Shown in pieces: positions 1 through 7,715 of a DNA stretch of 43,645 bases. The stretch lies in NCBI GenBank assembly GCA_964634795.1, contig CAZWLL010000017.1:1-43645 (forward strand), given 5' to 3'. Source of the DNA: UMGS1696 sp964634795 (lineage in GTDB: Bacteria > Bacillota > Clostridia > Oscillospirales > CAG-272). A model generated the notes under the pieces. That model was not told the DNA's origin. It saw only the letters and a program-made list of their open reading frames with translations, and ran no database searches. Both the position numbers and the translations under genes were made by a program. Positions within the stretch are counted from its first letter, which is position 1, and every line of letters begins with the position of its first letter.

Positions 1-31
1 GGAAAAACCGCCTTAAAAGGCGGTTTTTCTT
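1..31. terminator. Bidirectional intrinsic terminator
   Basis: A perfect inverted repeat pairs positions 3-14 with 17-28 (AAAAACCGCCTT / AAGGCGGTTTTT), with A and T runs on the outer sides. It could end the minus-strand operon that finishes at 126 or a plus-strand gene left of the window. The remaining bases up to 125 hold nothing else I can identify. Confidence 0.85.
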
Positions 32-125
32 CCGGTCGGATACAGGATAACCGCTAAGTACTACAATAGCTTCTCCCTAATTTTATCCTGCATATTCGCA
101 CATTTTTTTATTTTTACCGATATAA

Positions 126-446
126 TTAATCCCAAATTTCTTTTGCCATACGGAACACCGCCCATGCTTTGGGCCAGCCGCAGTAAAATGCGGCATGAGT
201 AACTATTTCCGCAATTTCTTCTTTTGTTATACCGTTATTTTTAGCGTTTATAAGGTGATAACGAAAACTCTCATCTATCAAACCTTGTGCCATTAACGCG
301 ACTACTGTAACAACGGAACGATCACGCAGTGAAAGCTTGTCTTCTCTGCTCCATACCTCTCCGAAAAGAACATCATCGTTCAATTCCGCAAACTTCGGTG
401 CAAAATCTCCGAGTGCGTCTCTTCCTGCCGTTTGTTTTACTGCCAT
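126..446 (-). CDS. Carboxymuconolactone decarboxylase (CMD/AhpD-like) family protein
   Basis: This 106-residue protein has the small all-helical CMD fold pattern: a helix with SLRDRSVVTVVALMAQG, then HLINAKNNGITKEEIAEIVTHAAFYCGWPKAW. The family includes gamma-carboxymuconolactone decarboxylases and AhpD-like peroxidase partners. The single Cys in FYCGWP lacks the CxxC pair of AhpD, so a redox role like AhpD is doubtful. I start it at 446, not at an upstream ATG, because AAGGAGAG lies correctly before ATG GCA GTA. It is the last gene of a three-gene minus-strand operon with a cupin and a RibD-like reductase. CMD and cupin proteins are often neighbours or fused. The substrate is unknown. Confidence 0.85.
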   Translation of the reverse strand: MAVKQTAGRDALGDFAPKFAELNDDVLFGEVWSREDKLSLRDRSVVTVVALMAQGLIDESFRYHLINAKNNGITKEEIAEIVTHAAFYCGWPKAWAVFRMAKEIWD

Positions 447-459
447 ATTTTTCTCTCCT

Positions 460-891
460 TTACAGTTTATCGTACTCTTCGTCGGATACCGACTCACACC
501 ATTCGGTCTTGCAGTTCTCTCCCGGGACTTCAATCGCAATATGGCTGAACCAGCTGTCTTTTTTCGCTCCGTGCCAATGCTTTACTTCGGCGGGAATCAT
601 TACAACACTGCCTTCGTGCAGGCTGATGGCTTCTTTGCCTTCTTCGCAATACCATCCTTCTCCGGCAGTGCAGATAAGCAATTGTCCGCCTCCACGAGAA
701 GCATGATGAATATGCCAATTGTTGCGGCATCCCGGTTCAAATGTCACGTTCGCCGCAAATAATCCTTTTTGCGGATCTGTCAGCGGATTCAGAAATGATT
801 CTCCGATAAAATATTTGGCATAATCTGTGTTTGCACTGCCTAAACCGAACATATTCGCTTTATCAAATGTATTTTTGTCACTGTATTTCAT
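460..891 (-). CDS. Cupin-domain protein
   Basis: A 143-residue single-domain cupin. Motif 1 is seen around residues 56-75 (NNWHIHHASRGGGQLL) with the metal-binding HxH, and motif 2 around residues 94-110 (GSVVMIPAEVKHWHGA) with the final His. A divalent metal site is therefore likely. Such small cupins often pair with CMD proteins in detoxification or aromatic/quinone metabolism; this is family knowledge, not proof here. The gene lies 13 bp upstream of the CMD gene and 24 bp downstream of the RibD-like gene, all on the minus strand. AAGGGGAT precedes the ATG at 891. It is probably controlled by the divergent MerR regulator. Confidence 0.88.
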   Translation of the reverse strand: MKYSDKNTFDKANMFGLGSANTDYAKYFIGESFLNPLTDPQKGLFAANVTFEPGCRNNWHIHHASRGGGQLLICTAGEGWYCEEGKEAISLHEGSVVMIPAEVKHWHGAKKDSWFSHIAIEVPGENCKTEWCESVSDEEYDKL

Positions 892-915
892 ATATCTATC
901 CCCTTATAACTATCT

Positions 916-1593
916 TCACAATGTTTTGTATCGAATCCATACCGCTCCGCTCTCGAACGTCCGAACACCGTCAAGCTTCAGAGGCGTAACTGATTTTTCC
1001 ATGGGCAAGCCGTCAAATACCGCGCTCATTCCTCCGCGTCCGTCTATTCCAGCACCGATAAGAATACTGATTTCGTCAAGTAATCCCTCGGCAAGAAAAC
1101 CCGCATTTATATGTCCGCCTCCGACGACAGCCATTCTTTTTACACCGAACTCATCCGATAGAATTTCACACGAGCGTTTCAAATTGATTTTCTCTTTACC
1201 GCACGCAATCCAGGATATATGCTGCTTCTTAAGATATTCTAAATATTCACGGCTGACATTCTCACTTGAAATAACAAGCATGGGACATTTTTCATTTGCA
1301 CAGTCATTCCAAAGCAATGTACCGCGCGTATCCACCACAACTTCATATCCGTCGGCATCAGCAGCCTTATAGAATGCTTCCATTCCGAGAGGTGTCGACA
1401 CAGCACTTTCGAATTTTCCCGGCAATGCCATTTCCAATTCAGCTGTTACTCGTCCGCTGACATGCGTGGGTGTCTTTAGAGCATCAAGTGTACTGTAATA
1501 TTCCTCCACACCCGGCAGCTGTTCGGTCATTGCGCAGTCTATGCGTCCGTCTACTGCCGTCATCATATGACAAATTATATACGGTTTGCTCAT
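916..1593 (-). CDS. Dihydrofolate reductase-like / RibD C-terminal domain oxidoreductase
   Basis: The 225-residue product matches the RibD_C/DHFR-like fold: N-terminal KPYIICHMMTAVDGRID (family pattern xxxxSxDGxI), a central segment around residues 87-100 and the nucleotide-binding VVGGGHINAGFLAEGLLDEISILIGAGIDGRGG. RibD_C proteins use NADPH to reduce a pyrimidine or other carbonyl substrate. Stand-alone copies outside riboflavin operons have largely unknown substrates. It lacks the RibD deaminase domain and no other rib gene is nearby, so a riboflavin role is unlikely. AAGGAG precedes ATG at 1593. It is the first gene of the operon read from the MerR-type promoter at 1670-1700. Confidence 0.85.
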   Translation of the reverse strand: MSKPYIICHMMTAVDGRIDCAMTEQLPGVEEYYSTLDALKTPTHVSGRVTAELEMALPGKFESAVSTPLGMEAFYKAADADGYEVVVDTRGTLLWNDCANEKCPMLVISSENVSREYLEYLKKQHISWIACGKEKINLKRSCEILSDEFGVKRMAVVGGGHINAGFLAEGLLDEISILIGAGIDGRGGMSAVFDGLPMEKSVTPLKLDGVRTFESGAVWIRYKTL

Positions 1594-1615
1594 ATAAATT
1601 TACTCCTTCAGTTAA

Positions 1616-1644
1616 TTGACTTTACATCTTAACGGTTGTATACT
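1616..1644 (+). promoter_or_regulatory. Sigma-A promoter for the merR-type gene
   Basis: TTGACT at 1616-1621 and TATACT at 1639-1644 are separated by exactly 17 bp, giving a predicted start near 1651. The transcript would then read across the operator at 1678-1697 and reach the regulator's ATG at 1733. Confidence 0.75.
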
Positions 1645-1669
1645 ATACATACTCTTAAACCTTAAGTAT

Positions 1670-1700
1670 ATAATACTACTTAAAGTGTACTTTAAGTCAA
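1670..1700 (-). promoter_or_regulatory. MerR-type promoter with 19-bp spacer and palindromic operator
   Basis: On the minus strand TTGACT (1695-1700) and TATTAT (1670-1675) are separated by 19 bp, the over-long spacer typical of MerR-activated promoters. The spacer region holds a perfect inverted repeat, ACTTAAAGT (1678-1686) and ACTTTAAGT (1689-1697), with a 2-bp centre. This resembles operators of the NmlR/AdhR branch. It should drive the RibD-like/cupin/CMD operon. A weaker TTAA-rich half-repeat lies at 1651-1667. Confidence 0.82.
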
Positions 1701-1732
1701 TACTTTTTTGAAATTTTCGGAGGATTATTCAA

Positions 1733-2185
1733 ATGATTTATACAGTAGGAGACGTTGCGTCTCACCTCGGTATTTCCGCATCAACTTTGCGATATTACGA
1801 CAAAGAGGGGTTGCTCCCGTTTGTCGAAAGATCAAGCGGCGGCGTTCGTATGTTTCGCGATTCCGATATTGAATGGCTGAAAATTATCGAGTGCATGAAA
1901 AAAGCCGGTATGTCCATTAAAGACATCCGGCTGTATATAGAAATGGCGCTTAAAGGTGACGAAACAATAGATTCGAGGCTTGCGCTGTTCGAGAAACAGC
2001 GTGAAATTCTCAAAGCTCGTCTTGAAGAATTGCAGCACACAATGGAAATAGTTGAATACAAATGTTGGTATTATGAAACCGCAAAAGCAGCGGGAACTAC
2101 CGAGGCGTTAAAGCAGCTTAACGAATCCGAAATACCGCAACGTTTCCGTGTAATCCGCGAGGAGCTTAAGAAGAATTTCAATTGA
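1733..2185 (+). CDS. MerR family transcriptional regulator
   Basis: A 150-residue MerR regulator. The N-terminal winged helix-turn-helix is clear (YTVGDVASHLGISASTLRYYDKEGLLPFVERSSGGVRMFRDSDIEWLKIIECMKKAGMSIKDIRLYI, residues 2-70), followed by the dimerisation coiled coil (about residues 82-120). The short C-terminal tail has a Cys (KCWYYETAKAAG), so sensing of an electrophile or aldehyde through a thiol, as in AdhR/NmlR-type proteins, is possible but unproven. GGAGGA precedes ATG. It is oriented opposite to the RibD-like/cupin/CMD operon, whose promoter carries the palindromic operator, so that operon is the most likely target. Confidence 0.95.
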   Translation: MIYTVGDVASHLGISASTLRYYDKEGLLPFVERSSGGVRMFRDSDIEWLKIIECMKKAGMSIKDIRLYIEMALKGDETIDSRLALFEKQREILKARLEELQHTMEIVEYKCWYYETAKAAGTTEALKQLNESEIPQRFRVIREELKKNFN

Positions 2186-2217
2186 AATTCATAAGTCCGC
2201 AATCCGACCGACCGTAC

Positions 2218-3303
2218 TTATGCCTTAAGAAATTCTATAAATCTATTCCAGTCGTAACGTGAAAGCCAATGTGTGCCTTCTCTCAAGTGGTATCCGATGT
2301 CACCCTCGGCAAATCTCTCATCGGGAATCGGCAATCTGTTCGGGTGTACAAAACCTTTTTTACCGATTACTTCCCATGCGGAAGAAGCTGCCGTGCATGA
2401 AAGATACTCGGATGTAGGATCGGCCCACTCATCGAGAGATGCCGATGATACATATACCTTTCTCGGTGCGCATGCGGCAATAAGAAAATGCTGATCAAAC
2501 GGCAGTGTTTCAGCGTTATCCGTGTAGTTTTTCATGTTCTCACAGAACCAGTATCCGAACACTTTTGTGATGTTAGTGAATCTCTCGCCTATTTTTCCTC
2601 TTTCAAGAGCGGCACCAGAGCATCCGGAGTCATTTGAATATACATGCGTGAAGCGTTCATCATTTGCGCCTGCCCACAGAGCGGTTTTGCCGAGTCTCGA
2701 ATGTCCCATTACGCCGACTCTGTTTTTATCGACATAATCAAGCTCGAGGAGGCAGTCAAGCGTTCTTGACGCCGCATATGCCCACATGCCTATTTTGCCG
2801 AAATCCTTTTCTTTGCGTTCTCCGTTCTTAAAGAAATGCGCATCCATCATTTTATCATGAGTGCCGTACGAATCGAGAGATACCGATTCGTACTGTATTT
2901 CGACAACAATCACATCATTGTCGATTATTTCCTCCGCGGGGTAGTAATATCTGTTGTCGAATGCAATATAAATCATTGCGGGAAGCTTATTCTCCGCACT
3001 TGCGTTCTTCGGTACAACAAGATTTACTGGAAAAGAAAAGCTTTCTCCGTCAGGCGTCGGGAAGGTTACCGTCATGTGGTGTTCGATAGCCTTGCCGCAC
3101 AGGATATTATCCTTTCTGTTTTCCGTCCATGTTGTTTTTCCCAATGTCTTCGGCATTATACCGTACTCGTCATTTGCAAGAATATCGAGTATCTCACGGC
3201 GTCTTTCAGAGAAGTTTTCCGCACTTACATCTCTGCCGTCATTCATTTTTAAAATGTTCGGAAGACACCTTTCATTAAGCAAATTTTGCAGCTCGTTGTT
3301 CAT
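2218..3303 (-). CDS. CE15-like esterase (glucuronoyl esterase family), cytoplasmic
   Basis: This 361-residue alpha/beta-hydrolase resembles carbohydrate esterase family 15. The nucleophile elbow is GVMGHSRLGK (Ser about residue 202), followed by WAGANDERF and NDSGCSGAALERGKIGE, which are characteristic of CE15 and its relatives. An acidic cluster DEWADPTSEY (about 291-300) and the C-terminal GTHW (His about 345) can complete the triad. CE15 enzymes cleave glucuronate esters between lignin or other alcohols and xylan. No signal peptide is visible, so the enzyme would act inside the cell, perhaps on imported oligosaccharides or another ester. Its ATG overlaps the ComF-type gene's stop as ATGA, indicating translational coupling. 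Confidence 0.75.
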   Translation of the reverse strand: MNNELQNLLNERCLPNILKMNDGRDVSAENFSERRREILDILANDEYGIMPKTLGKTTWTENRKDNILCGKAIEHHMTVTFPTPDGESFSFPVNLVVPKNASAENKLPAMIYIAFDNRYYYPAEEIIDNDVIVVEIQYESVSLDSYGTHDKMMDAHFFKNGERKEKDFGKIGMWAYAASRTLDCLLELDYVDKNRVGVMGHSRLGKTALWAGANDERFTHVYSNDSGCSGAALERGKIGERFTNITKVFGYWFCENMKNYTDNAETLPFDQHFLIAACAPRKVYVSSASLDEWADPTSEYLSCTAASSAWEVIGKKGFVHPNRLPIPDERFAEGDIGYHLREGTHWLSRYDWNRFIEFLKA

Positions 3304-4067
3304 TTGTGAAGTCCTTTCTTTGTATATAGTGTTTTTGCTATTGTAATCGGAAAAACCTCTGCTGCTCCCCCGAAAATCAAATATTTCGCCGCAGCATTTA
3401 TCGTGGCTCCGGTTGTGAAAATGTCATCGAAAACAATATATTTGCCGCCCGCAACAATGTTTTCCCGTATCAAAGACATTGTTTCCTCGGCATTGCTTTC
3501 GCGTTCATCCGCACTCAGAGCTTTTTGTTCGCATCCGCCGTTTCTGCGCAAGGTATAAGCCCACTCGCAGCCGAGCAGATTCGCCATTCTTTTAACAGCC
3601 TCTTCGGACTGATCATATCCGTATTCATTATATTTCTTTTCGGATCGCGGCGGAAACGTGAGAATCCATTCGTGTATATCATATCCTGCGGAATCAAACA
3701 GGCGCTTCAGTGCCTCAGCCTCGGTCTTCGCAAAGAAATCAAGCAAAGCCTTTTTCTCTTTGAAGGCGTATATCATCTTCTCAGTTAATCTCTCGCTGCT
3801 CTTATTGCTTATATTCAAATAAAAAGTCAGCGATAAAAAGCTTTTTCCGCATATGCGCGTTTTCCATACCGTATTATCCGATATTCCGCAGGTACACTTA
3901 TCGGCAGTCTGTCCGCATGACGGACACTTATAAAACATTTCTTTTCTGAATTTTGTCAAACATTCCCGACATACGCTCTCACCGTGTGGAGCAGCGCATC
4001 CGCAAACCTCACATACAGGAGGAAATACCAAGTCGAGAATAAAATTCAAAATTCCTTTGGCATTCAT
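3300..4067 (-). CDS. comF: ComF family phosphoribosyltransferase-like protein
   Basis: A 255-residue ComF/GntX-type protein. The N-terminus is a Cys-rich zinc-binding region (CEVCGCAAPHGESVCRECL, then CPSCGQTADKCTCG, about residues 18-60). The C-terminal half is a type I phosphoribosyltransferase domain with the PRPP loop YIVFDDIFTTGATINAAAKYL (about residues 210-230). In naturally competent bacteria ComFC acts in the cytoplasm on incoming single-stranded DNA; in many other bacteria its role is unclear. No other competence gene is in the window. AAGGATG precedes ATG at 4067. It is the first gene of a two-gene unit with the CE15-like esterase. Confidence 0.9.
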   Translation of the reverse strand: MNAKGILNFILDLVFPPVCEVCGCAAPHGESVCRECLTKFRKEMFYKCPSCGQTADKCTCGISDNTVWKTRICGKSFLSLTFYLNISNKSSERLTEKMIYAFKEKKALLDFFAKTEAEALKRLFDSAGYDIHEWILTFPPRSEKKYNEYGYDQSEEAVKRMANLLGCEWAYTLRRNGGCEQKALSADERESNAEETMSLIRENIVAGGKYIVFDDIFTTGATINAAAKYLIFGGAAEVFPITIAKTLYTKKGLHK

Positions 4068-4130
4068 TGTCGCACATCCTTGTTTTTCTGAAGTATACCA
4101 TATGTGAAATCGTTTTTCAAGTGCAAATAC

Positions 4131-4190
4131 AAAAAACGGATTTCATCGTATTCTTTTCCGACAGCGGAATTAATACGGTGCAATCCGTTT
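4131..4190 (-). terminator. Terminator of the Na/Pi cotransporter gene
   Basis: On the minus strand an outer stem AAACGGATT / AATCCGTTT closes an inner CGTATT / AATACG stem and is followed by a T run (the A run at 4131-4136 on the plus strand). It lies directly after the stop at 4196. Confidence 0.7.
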
Positions 4191-4195
4191 AAATT

Positions 4196-6007
4196 TTATT
4201 TCTTCATATTGTACAAGGGAATAAGATACTGTTCTCTTCTTCTCTTAATCTCATCTACATAAGCAGAATCGGTTTCCTTATGGAGCTCCTGAATATACTC
4301 ATGGTGATTCTTTCTTATACGTGCATCAACCTGAGATATAATAAGCATTGCTATACTTGAACACTGGTCACTTGCTCTTTCAAGATATGTAAGAGTTTCA
4401 ATGAAGACTATTCCCGCAGTAACCTTGCATTCGCCGCTCTTGAGTCTGTTGATATGGCTGTCGCGCAGATATTGAACCATGTCGTCTATAACCTCTTCGA
4501 GAGGCTCAACGCGTTTTGCAAGCTCAATGTCATCGTCATTGAAAGCTTTAACCGCCATATCTATTATATCATCTACGGCATTAAGGATAGTCGACAGCTC
4601 ATCAACCGCAACGGATGAAAATGAAATTTCCTCGTCTCTGATTTTTTGAGCAAACTCATTTATATTTGTTGCGTAGTCGCCTATTCTTTCGAAGTCGGTT
4701 GCCGTCTGAATCATTATATTGACAATTTCGTTTTGCTCTTCCGTAAGCGATACTTTTGAAAGGCTTACCAAATAGTTTTCTACGGCATCGGTAAACGAAT
4801 CGAGCTTTTCTTCTCTTGTGTTGATTCCGACGGATGTTTCTTCACTGTATTTTTTAAGCTGCGAAATACTGTCGCCGAAATTTTGACGTGCAATATTTCC
4901 CATTACGCCAATAAGATTCTTAGCCTCAGCCATTGCAATCTGAGGAACTCCGTATAATTTGGGGTCGAGACCCTCAAGAGCCTGTGCGTAATCGTCATTG
5001 CTCTGCATCTCTTCCTTTTTATCCTTTTTAACGATAAGATATGTAATCTTAACGAGAAGGTTTGTAAACGGAAGAAGAACTATAGCGGTAACTAAATTGA
5101 AAAACGTTTGGAAATTCGCTATATCGCCGCTTGTCGCAACCTTACCCCACATATCGGGGAATGCACCGCAGGCCTTGAGTATCGTCATCGCAATCATGAA
5201 AAGTATCGTACCGATTACATTGAACACGATATGCGCCACACCCGTTCTCTTAGCATCCTTAGACGATCCGATTGAGCATACCATAGCTGTGGTAACACAT
5301 GTACCGAGGTTAACACCCATGATAAGCGGGTAAACAAGATTCATTGTCATTGCGCCTGTCACGGAAAGTGCCTGCAGCATACCTACCATTGCGGATGATG
5401 ACTGTACTATCATGGTCAGCACCAAGCCCGTAACAATACCTACTATAGGCATGTCGGTAACTCCGCGGAGTATATTCAAGAAAAGTTCGGACTCCGACAA
5501 AGGTTCAACCGATGATGTCATTGACATAAGACCGCTGAAGAGAATACCGAAGCCCATGAAAATCTCGCCTATAGGTTTGGAATTCTTTTTCTTTACAAAC
5601 ATTATAAGAATAATTCCGACTATAAGAGCAAGAGGCGCGAGAGTTGAAGGCTTGAAAAATTCGAGTACGGCATTTCCCGATGAATCGATATCCATCAAAC
5701 GAATAATCTGTGCCGTAACCGTTGTACCGATGTTCGCACCGAGTACTATACATACCGCCTGTCTGAGGTTAAGAACACCTGCCGTAATTAAGCCGACCGT
5801 AATAACAATCGTCGCAGTCGACGACTGAATAACGGCGGTAACCAAGGTTCCCGTGAGCACACCCATGAAAGCATTCGATGTAACCTTTTCAAGAACACGT
5901 TTCAGAGTACTTCCCGATGCATTTTTGAGGCCGTCGCCCATGATTTCCATACCATACAGAAACATCGCAAGGCCGCCGAGCAATGTGATTAGCGAAAAAA
6001 TCGTCAT
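4196..6007 (-). CDS. Na/Pi cotransporter family protein with C-terminal PhoU-like domain
   Basis: The 603-residue protein has the two inverted Na/Pi cotransporter repeats, each with the QSS signature: AVIQSSTATIVITVGLITAG (about residue 60) and MIVQSSSAMVGMLQALSV (about residue 200). Eight or more membrane segments lie in residues 1-330. The rest (about 370-590) is a helical PhoU-like domain (FTDAVENYLVSLSKVSLTEEQNEIVNIMIQTATDFERIGDYATNI). The family imports phosphate with sodium across the inner membrane, and the PhoU-like tail probably regulates it. GGGAG precedes ATG at 6007. It appears monocistronic, ended by the hairpin at 4131-4190. Confidence 0.93.
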   Translation of the reverse strand: MTIFSLITLLGGLAMFLYGMEIMGDGLKNASGSTLKRVLEKVTSNAFMGVLTGTLVTAVIQSSTATIVITVGLITAGVLNLRQAVCIVLGANIGTTVTAQIIRLMDIDSSGNAVLEFFKPSTLAPLALIVGIILIMFVKKKNSKPIGEIFMGFGILFSGLMSMTSSVEPLSESELFLNILRGVTDMPIVGIVTGLVLTMIVQSSSAMVGMLQALSVTGAMTMNLVYPLIMGVNLGTCVTTAMVCSIGSSKDAKRTGVAHIVFNVIGTILFMIAMTILKACGAFPDMWGKVATSGDIANFQTFFNLVTAIVLLPFTNLLVKITYLIVKKDKKEEMQSNDDYAQALEGLDPKLYGVPQIAMAEAKNLIGVMGNIARQNFGDSISQLKKYSEETSVGINTREEKLDSFTDAVENYLVSLSKVSLTEEQNEIVNIMIQTATDFERIGDYATNINEFAQKIRDEEISFSSVAVDELSTILNAVDDIIDMAVKAFNDDDIELAKRVEPLEEVIDDMVQYLRDSHINRLKSGECKVTAGIVFIETLTYLERASDQCSSIAMLIISQVDARIRKNHHEYIQELHKETDSAYVDEIKRRREQYLIPLYNMKK

Positions 6008-6238
6008 AACAGACTCCCATTAATTCGGCTTGGCCTCTCTCGGTCAAACTTCCATACGTATATACGCGAACCGTGCCAAACCGTATATTTTAAATGTAAA
6101 ACCTACGTATTTAATATAACATTTTCTTGCAAAATCAATGTTTCACTTTTTTAAATCAATTGTTAACTTAAAGTTAATTGTGAGCTCGGTCCAAAATCTA
6201 TAACGATTAATGCTCATCCATGCAGTCAAGCATTGTAT

Positions 6239-6294
6239 TTATTGCTTATTGCTTATTGCTTATTGCTTATTGCTTATTGCTTATTGCTTATTGC
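6239..6294. repeat. Eight-copy heptanucleotide tandem repeat (TTATTGC)8
   Basis: Eight perfect, uninterrupted copies of TTATTGC (GCAATAA on the minus strand) span 56 bp. The copy at 6288-6294 contains the TAA stop and the last Gln codon of the CapA-like gene, so the array begins inside its coding end. All three frames of the repeat contain stops, so it cannot code. It is a likely site of slipped-strand length variation. Confidence 0.97.
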
Positions 6295-7325
6295 TCGAGT
6301 GTCGGATGCCATGATTCGCTGTCGGCGTAATTTTTCACGGGAAGTATATTATAATTCACTTCTCCTATGCCGTTCTCGTCGATAATCAATTGTACCTGAA
6401 GAACGGAAGAATATTCATCACCGTACTTTTCCGCTCCGTTTATGAGAGAGCCCAGAGAGTACGCAATATATCCGTCTCCGTAATTTTCGGATGCGGCTAT
6501 ACTTTTGCAGTTTGTGGCGACAACCAAATCGGCACCCGAATCGATAAACGAATGAAAATCCGACTTCATTTCATCATTTACCGTTTCGGATGTTCTTATC
6601 ATCACTGCCACGTAATCACGTGACGATGATGCGTTTTCAATCCATGAGATAATGCCCGGTACATTTTCCGTACTGTATGTACATGGGTATAAAGCTATTT
6701 CCACACCGCTTGACTGTGTCAGATACATAGCCTTTCCCGCATCTCCCCATATTATTCCCTTATTTTCCAATGCCGTTTTTGTATCGGCGTAACCGGCAGA
6801 ACCGTAATCCTTTGTTCCCGGACATTCCAATGAAACGGCATCTATACCTCCGAGTGAAAGTATATCGACATTTTTAGTCGGAGCCTTATACCAGCCTATT
6901 TCCTCGTCATCGTCCTTTTCACGGGCTGTAAGCTCATCTGAGTCCGAAAAAACCGATGACAGAAAAGTAAATGTACAGTTGTCGCTCATCGTAACATCCG
7001 TCATGTTCTCGAGAAAATACTCTCCGCCACGCTCGTCATAAACACTGCCTAAGGTTCCGTACGAATTACTTCCGAGCATCGAGCCTAAATTGAGGGAACC
7101 TGTAAATGTCATTACATACTCCTCATATGAATACTCAGGCTCCTCGATTTTCTCGATTGTCTCCGCTTCATCCGACGGGACACTTTTCTCAGGTTTTGTT
7201 AATCCTGCCGCATAAGTCGCATCCGTATGGAGAACATCGGAAAGGAAAATTCCTCCCGCCAAAAATAAGCACATGCAGGTTATGTACAGAGTTCTTTCTA
7301 TGGTTATTTTCTTTAAGGTATTCAT
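6288..7325 (-). CDS. Membrane-anchored CapA-like protein with lost metal ligands
   Basis: The 345-residue protein has an N-terminal membrane anchor (about residues 12-32) and an acidic linker, then a domain that follows the CapA/PgsA (PGA_cap) metallophosphoesterase-like layout: MTFTGSLNLGSMLG, ILSLGGIDAVSLECPGTKDYGSAGYADTKTALENKGI, IDSGADLVVATNC and GYIAYSLGSLI. CapA proteins act in polyglutamate capsule synthesis or export. The usual metal ligands are replaced: GD is GS, NNH is ECPG, HxGxE is IRTSE and GHHPH is ATNCKS. It is therefore probably not a metalloenzyme. The stop codon lies in the first unit of the heptanucleotide repeat. The ribosome site (GGGAATGA) is weak. Confidence 0.72.
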   Translation of the reverse strand: MNTLKKITIERTLYITCMCLFLAGGIFLSDVLHTDATYAAGLTKPEKSVPSDEAETIEKIEEPEYSYEEYVMTFTGSLNLGSMLGSNSYGTLGSVYDERGGEYFLENMTDVTMSDNCTFTFLSSVFSDSDELTAREKDDDEEIGWYKAPTKNVDILSLGGIDAVSLECPGTKDYGSAGYADTKTALENKGIIWGDAGKAMYLTQSSGVEIALYPCTYSTENVPGIISWIENASSSRDYVAVMIRTSETVNDEMKSDFHSFIDSGADLVVATNCKSIAASENYGDGYIAYSLGSLINGAEKYGDEYSSVLQVQLIIDENGIGEVNYNILPVKNYADSESWHPTLEQ

Positions 7326-7584
7326 AAACTATTCATTCCCAAGCAAGTAAAAATATATCATAATGAAATAAAGTGTCATTACCTCTCATTGCCGTATTGT
7401 TTTTCTCGTTTATTTTACCATAAAAAAGTTCAAAATGCAATACAAGCCTGCATATTATATGCAAATCATGACTTTCTCGGTATATTATATTCACCTCATC
7501 TCGGGACGGCGGAAGCATCCGCGGAGAATTATCGAGTATGTTATTTTTTTGCACAATATAGTTACATTTAATCTAATTTAGCAC
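7326..7584. other. Intergenic region between divergent genes
   Basis: This AT-rich stretch separates the CapA-like gene (minus) from the promoter of the DUF4965 gene (plus). Small overlapping open frames on both strands have no ribosome sites or family resemblance. Apart from the promoter at 7585-7613 I see no defined element. Confidence 0.5.
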
Positions 7585-7613
7585 TTGATTTTGTTATTTA
7601 TTTATGGTATTCT
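7585..7613 (+). promoter_or_regulatory. Promoter of the DUF4965-type gene
   Basis: TTGATT (7585-7590) and TATTCT (7608-7613) are separated by 17 bp, with an extended -10 TGG just before the hexamer. It leaves an untranslated leader of about 95 nt before the ATG at 7716. Confidence 0.55.
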
Positions 7614-7715
7614 TGTATTGAAGCAAAGCCGTACAGTGTTTACATAAGTTTATTGCATATAAAACTCTCGGCTCTGCATACAATGATAATTTATATTTAT
7701 TTTTTGGAGGATTTT

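Noticed and set aside
827..1372. 181-residue open frame on the plus strand
   Set aside because: Antisense to the RibD-like and cupin genes, with no ribosome site.
1651..1667. Second MerR operator
   Set aside because: Only a short TTAA-based half-repeat is present; it lacks the two full 9-bp arms of the main operator.
6239..6294. Heptanucleotide array as a possible CRISPR or coding repeat
   Set aside because: There are no spacers between units and every frame has stops.
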